This document shows, one piece after another, positions 62,039 to 64,000 of a DNA stretch of 64,000 nt (position 1 is the first letter of the stretch; every line of letters starts with the position of its first letter). Both the position numbers and the translations under genes were made by a program. Below the pieces are notes generated by a model that was not told the origin of the DNA, ran no database searches, and saw only the letters and a list, made by a program, of their open reading frames with translations. The stretch covers positions 23,746,001-23,810,000 of the forward strand of contig CP093831.1 of NCBI GenBank assembly GCA_033063855.1, given 5' to 3'. The DNA comes from Smittia aterrima. Lineage: Eukaryota > Arthropoda > Insecta > Diptera > Chironomidae.

Positions 62039-62323
62039 GTTCTTTAATTGAAGGCACAGAGCGAACTGAAGCTGCGACTGCGAAATACGGAAATTTAAAT
62101 ACACGAACTTCTTATCAGATACTTTCATATTTGTCGTCACCAATTTAAAACGTTGTTGGACAATCAAATGATGAAATGCTATTTTTTGTGGCTTTGGTAA
62201 AACCCAAGATTATTTTTTATTCGGCTTTTTTGCATACAAATAAAGAAAAACGTGGGACAACCCAATGATAAGATTGTTTTAATGTTTCGCTTTTTAAACA
62301 GAGATATAGAAACAGCCGAAGAT
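62039..62323. other. Promoter of the right multi-LRR gene and arm boundary
   Basis: Minus-strand TTTAAAT near 62096 and leader 62040-62075; TTTGCATACAAATAAAGAAA at 62229 marks the end of the shared arm. Then a lectin-type upstream block (GGGACAACCCAATGATAAGA) begins on the plus strand. Confidence 0.55.
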
Positions 62324-62449
62324 ATGTTATGGCCAAATTATGGCTGCCACACACAAAACAATTTGAGATTCATTTGTGAGAAGGTCATCAAGAAGGAAAT
62401 CTTTGAAGTAGAAACATCTGAATTACCTCTCCCCCAACCTAAGCATTGA
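62324..62449 (+). pseudogene. C-type lectin C-terminal fragment
   Basis: Plus strand encodes YGCHTQNNLRFICEKVIKKE then EVETSELPLPQPKH and stop, matching the end of lectins 6/7. A lectin-type upstream block runs straight into it; signal peptide, intron and most of the fold are deleted. Confidence 0.75.
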
Positions 62450-63410
62450 TATTTTCTTATGAGCAATTTATGTTCAAAGATTTTAAATAAAATAATTGAA
62501 ACATAATAAAATGCATTTAGACTAAATGATTTAGTTAACAAGAAAATTTAAATTCAGTCAGCAACAATATGCAACAACACATTAAGATTATCTCTTGAGT
62601 TTTTCCGTGAAATCTTCTTGGCATGCAAACACGGGTTGACCTCTGAAGTTTTCTAAGAAAATTCTTTAATCTTACGAACAAATTTTATTTTTCGCACGAG
62701 CAGTGAGCGGTTTCCAATACTAACCCGAAAGCTCTTCTTTGTTTGTATGGAATGGAAAAAACATTTCAAATCTTTATTTCTCACTTGTTCAGTTTTGTTA
62801 TCTGAAATATAAACGCAATGGGTGTGCCCAAAACGAAGACTATTAGCCAATGGTATTAACTAAAGAAATATCTCATTTACATTTGCATTTCGTAAATAGT
62901 TCAAAAGATTAAACGATTTTTCTTAGAAATTGAAGGAGATGAAAAAAATAATTCTCACAAATCTCCCGTTTGGGGAAACATCAACATTTCTCCTTCCACG
63001 AAACGATTGGCGAATCAGGTCAGCAATAAAGATTTCGGATTTTATTCAGATAACAGGAAATGTCAAAGCTGAACGTGTTCCGAAAAAAATGCAATGATCG
63101 GACAAATAATAAAAAATTGCGACAGAAAAATTCCAAGAAAACGCTATCGCCTGAATTATTTCGCTAATTAAATAATTACACACATTAACTAAAGCGAAAA
63201 CTTCCCAAATTATTTGTTTTCTAATTAAAATTCTCTATCGACTGGTGAAGAAATTAATTCGTTAGCTAATCGCGTTCGCGAGTTATCTCAATCACTATGG
63301 TTTTTAACAAAAATACATATTACTTGGTCAACAAGAGATTGGAATTGAATGGCAAGCTTTTTTCTTGAAATTATTCATAGATAACAATATAAGGAATTGC
63401 CCCTGACCAG
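62450..63410. other. Intergenic with lectin 3' flank and weak LRR traces
   Basis: 62450-62660 matches the lectin 6/7 3' flank. 62690-62870 resembles 54480-54660 inverted. Near 63040-63095 a weak trace AATGTCAAAGCTGAACGTGTTCC looks like the ERVPTKVC region of the LRR family with mutations. No gene. Confidence 0.4.
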
Positions 63411-64000
63411 TGTTCCAGACTGTGACGGCCTAGTGGTAATGAGACGAGCATTTTGTATCTACATTCTCAACGAGTGTTAGATCAGAAGTTCGATCCCAGC
63501 CTTGGGCAAGAAAAAAGTCTTCAAAGAGTTATTCTCTTGGACGGTCAGAATGGGATGAAAATGAAACAAGTACTCGTGTACAGTCAGGTTCGCTCTCATG
63601 TACTCCAATGTTCGATGTTGGGAAGTCATGAATGCAGGTAGATTAGTAGACTCATTGCAGTCAACGGCGCATTGTTGACGGCGGTCGAGCACTACTGTGT
63701 CAGTCATGCTAACACACATGTCACATTCATTGATGTGTTGTTACTTGAGGGTTCGCAATGCGTTAATTTGAGTTTCAAGGAGCTCAAAGGGTCATGACTG
63801 TTAATGGGGAAAGTTTCAGCTTCAGAGCATTCCCCTCCGAATGAACCGAACCACACTGTGCATGTAGGCGACGGAGTTCCCTCCCGTCAGGCTAGTCTCC
63901 AAATTGCAATGGCTTCTGCAGTGAATGCACGCTTCTGCAGTGAATGCCTAGGGACGGTAAGCAGAAAACATCCATGCCATTAGCAAAGGAAGTTAGGCTG
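63411..64000 (+). mobile_element. tRNA-derived SINE, second copy, runs off the window
   Basis: Starts CAGTGTTCCAGACTGTGACG, A box GGCCTAGTGGTAATGAGACG, B box GAAGTTCGATCCCAGCC, then the same body as 49886-50580 in opposite orientation (CAGTCAACGGCGCATTGTTG, AACCGAACCACACTGTGC). It diverges and gains a short GCTTCTGCAGTGAATGC tandem near 63910-63945. Confidence 0.75.

Larger units (their letters stand above)
56235..62250 (-). repeat. Right arm of the 6-kb inverted duplication
   Basis: Reverse-order counterpart of 45068-51170. Carries a private insertion (57083-57763) and lacks the SINE of the left arm. Confidence 0.85.

Overview
This is an AT-rich insect nuclear segment: short spliceosomal introns with GT/AG borders, AATAAA signals, TATA boxes paired with arthropod-type TCAGT/TCATTC initiators, and tRNA-derived SINEs. 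The flanking genes and the style of the expanded families suggest a nematoceran dipteran such as a midge or mosquito relative. That placement is inference. I recognise no exact species.

Layout. 0-7 kb is ordinary single-copy sequence: a trehalose/sugar transporter (+, four exons) and an immunoglobulin-fibronectin III membrane protein (-, seven exons) whose long first intron hosts a fragmentary F-box gene on the opposite strand. From about 7.6 kb to the end, the window is one expanding and decaying cluster of two secreted families. Family A is intronless leucine-rich-repeat (LRR) proteins with signal peptide, a few LRRs, a C-terminal cap around CIDKKFPDD and usually a long coiled coil: ten open genes, two large disrupted genes and several remnants. 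Family B is seven small secreted C-type lectins, each with a 91-nt first coding exon and one phase-1 intron.

The LRR family comes in long coiled-coil, coil-less, membrane-anchored and multi-LRR (about 800 residues) forms. This mix, next to EPN/QPN-type lectins, resembles the mosquito LRIM/APL1 proteins and their C-type lectin partners. I infer a humoral or cell-surface recognition cluster; no function is proven here. One lectin (35.4-36.3 kb) is fused in frame to the coil and membrane segment of an LRR gene.

The cluster grew by inverted duplication. Mirror pairs are 8.7-11.2 with 40.7-43.3 kb, 13.2-16 with 52.1-54.3 kb, 29.3-30.7 with 30.9-32.2 kb, and 45.1-51.2 with 56.2-62.3 kb. Breaks, frame-disrupting junctions and orphan promoters mark repeated recombination. 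Mobile DNA includes a SINE with 13-bp target duplications, Tc1/mariner-like miniature elements, two long-inverted-repeat elements, an ORF1-only LINE-like element and, nested in it, an inverted-repeat element carrying a satellite-like array.

Core promoters are shared. LRR genes have GATAAG, then TTTAAAT about 32 bases before a TCAGT initiator and about 29 bases of leader. Lectins have GATA, TATAAAAG and a TCATTC initiator. Intergenic copies of a GGAATTTCC-plus-GATA module recur across the cluster. All similarities were judged by eye; no search was run.
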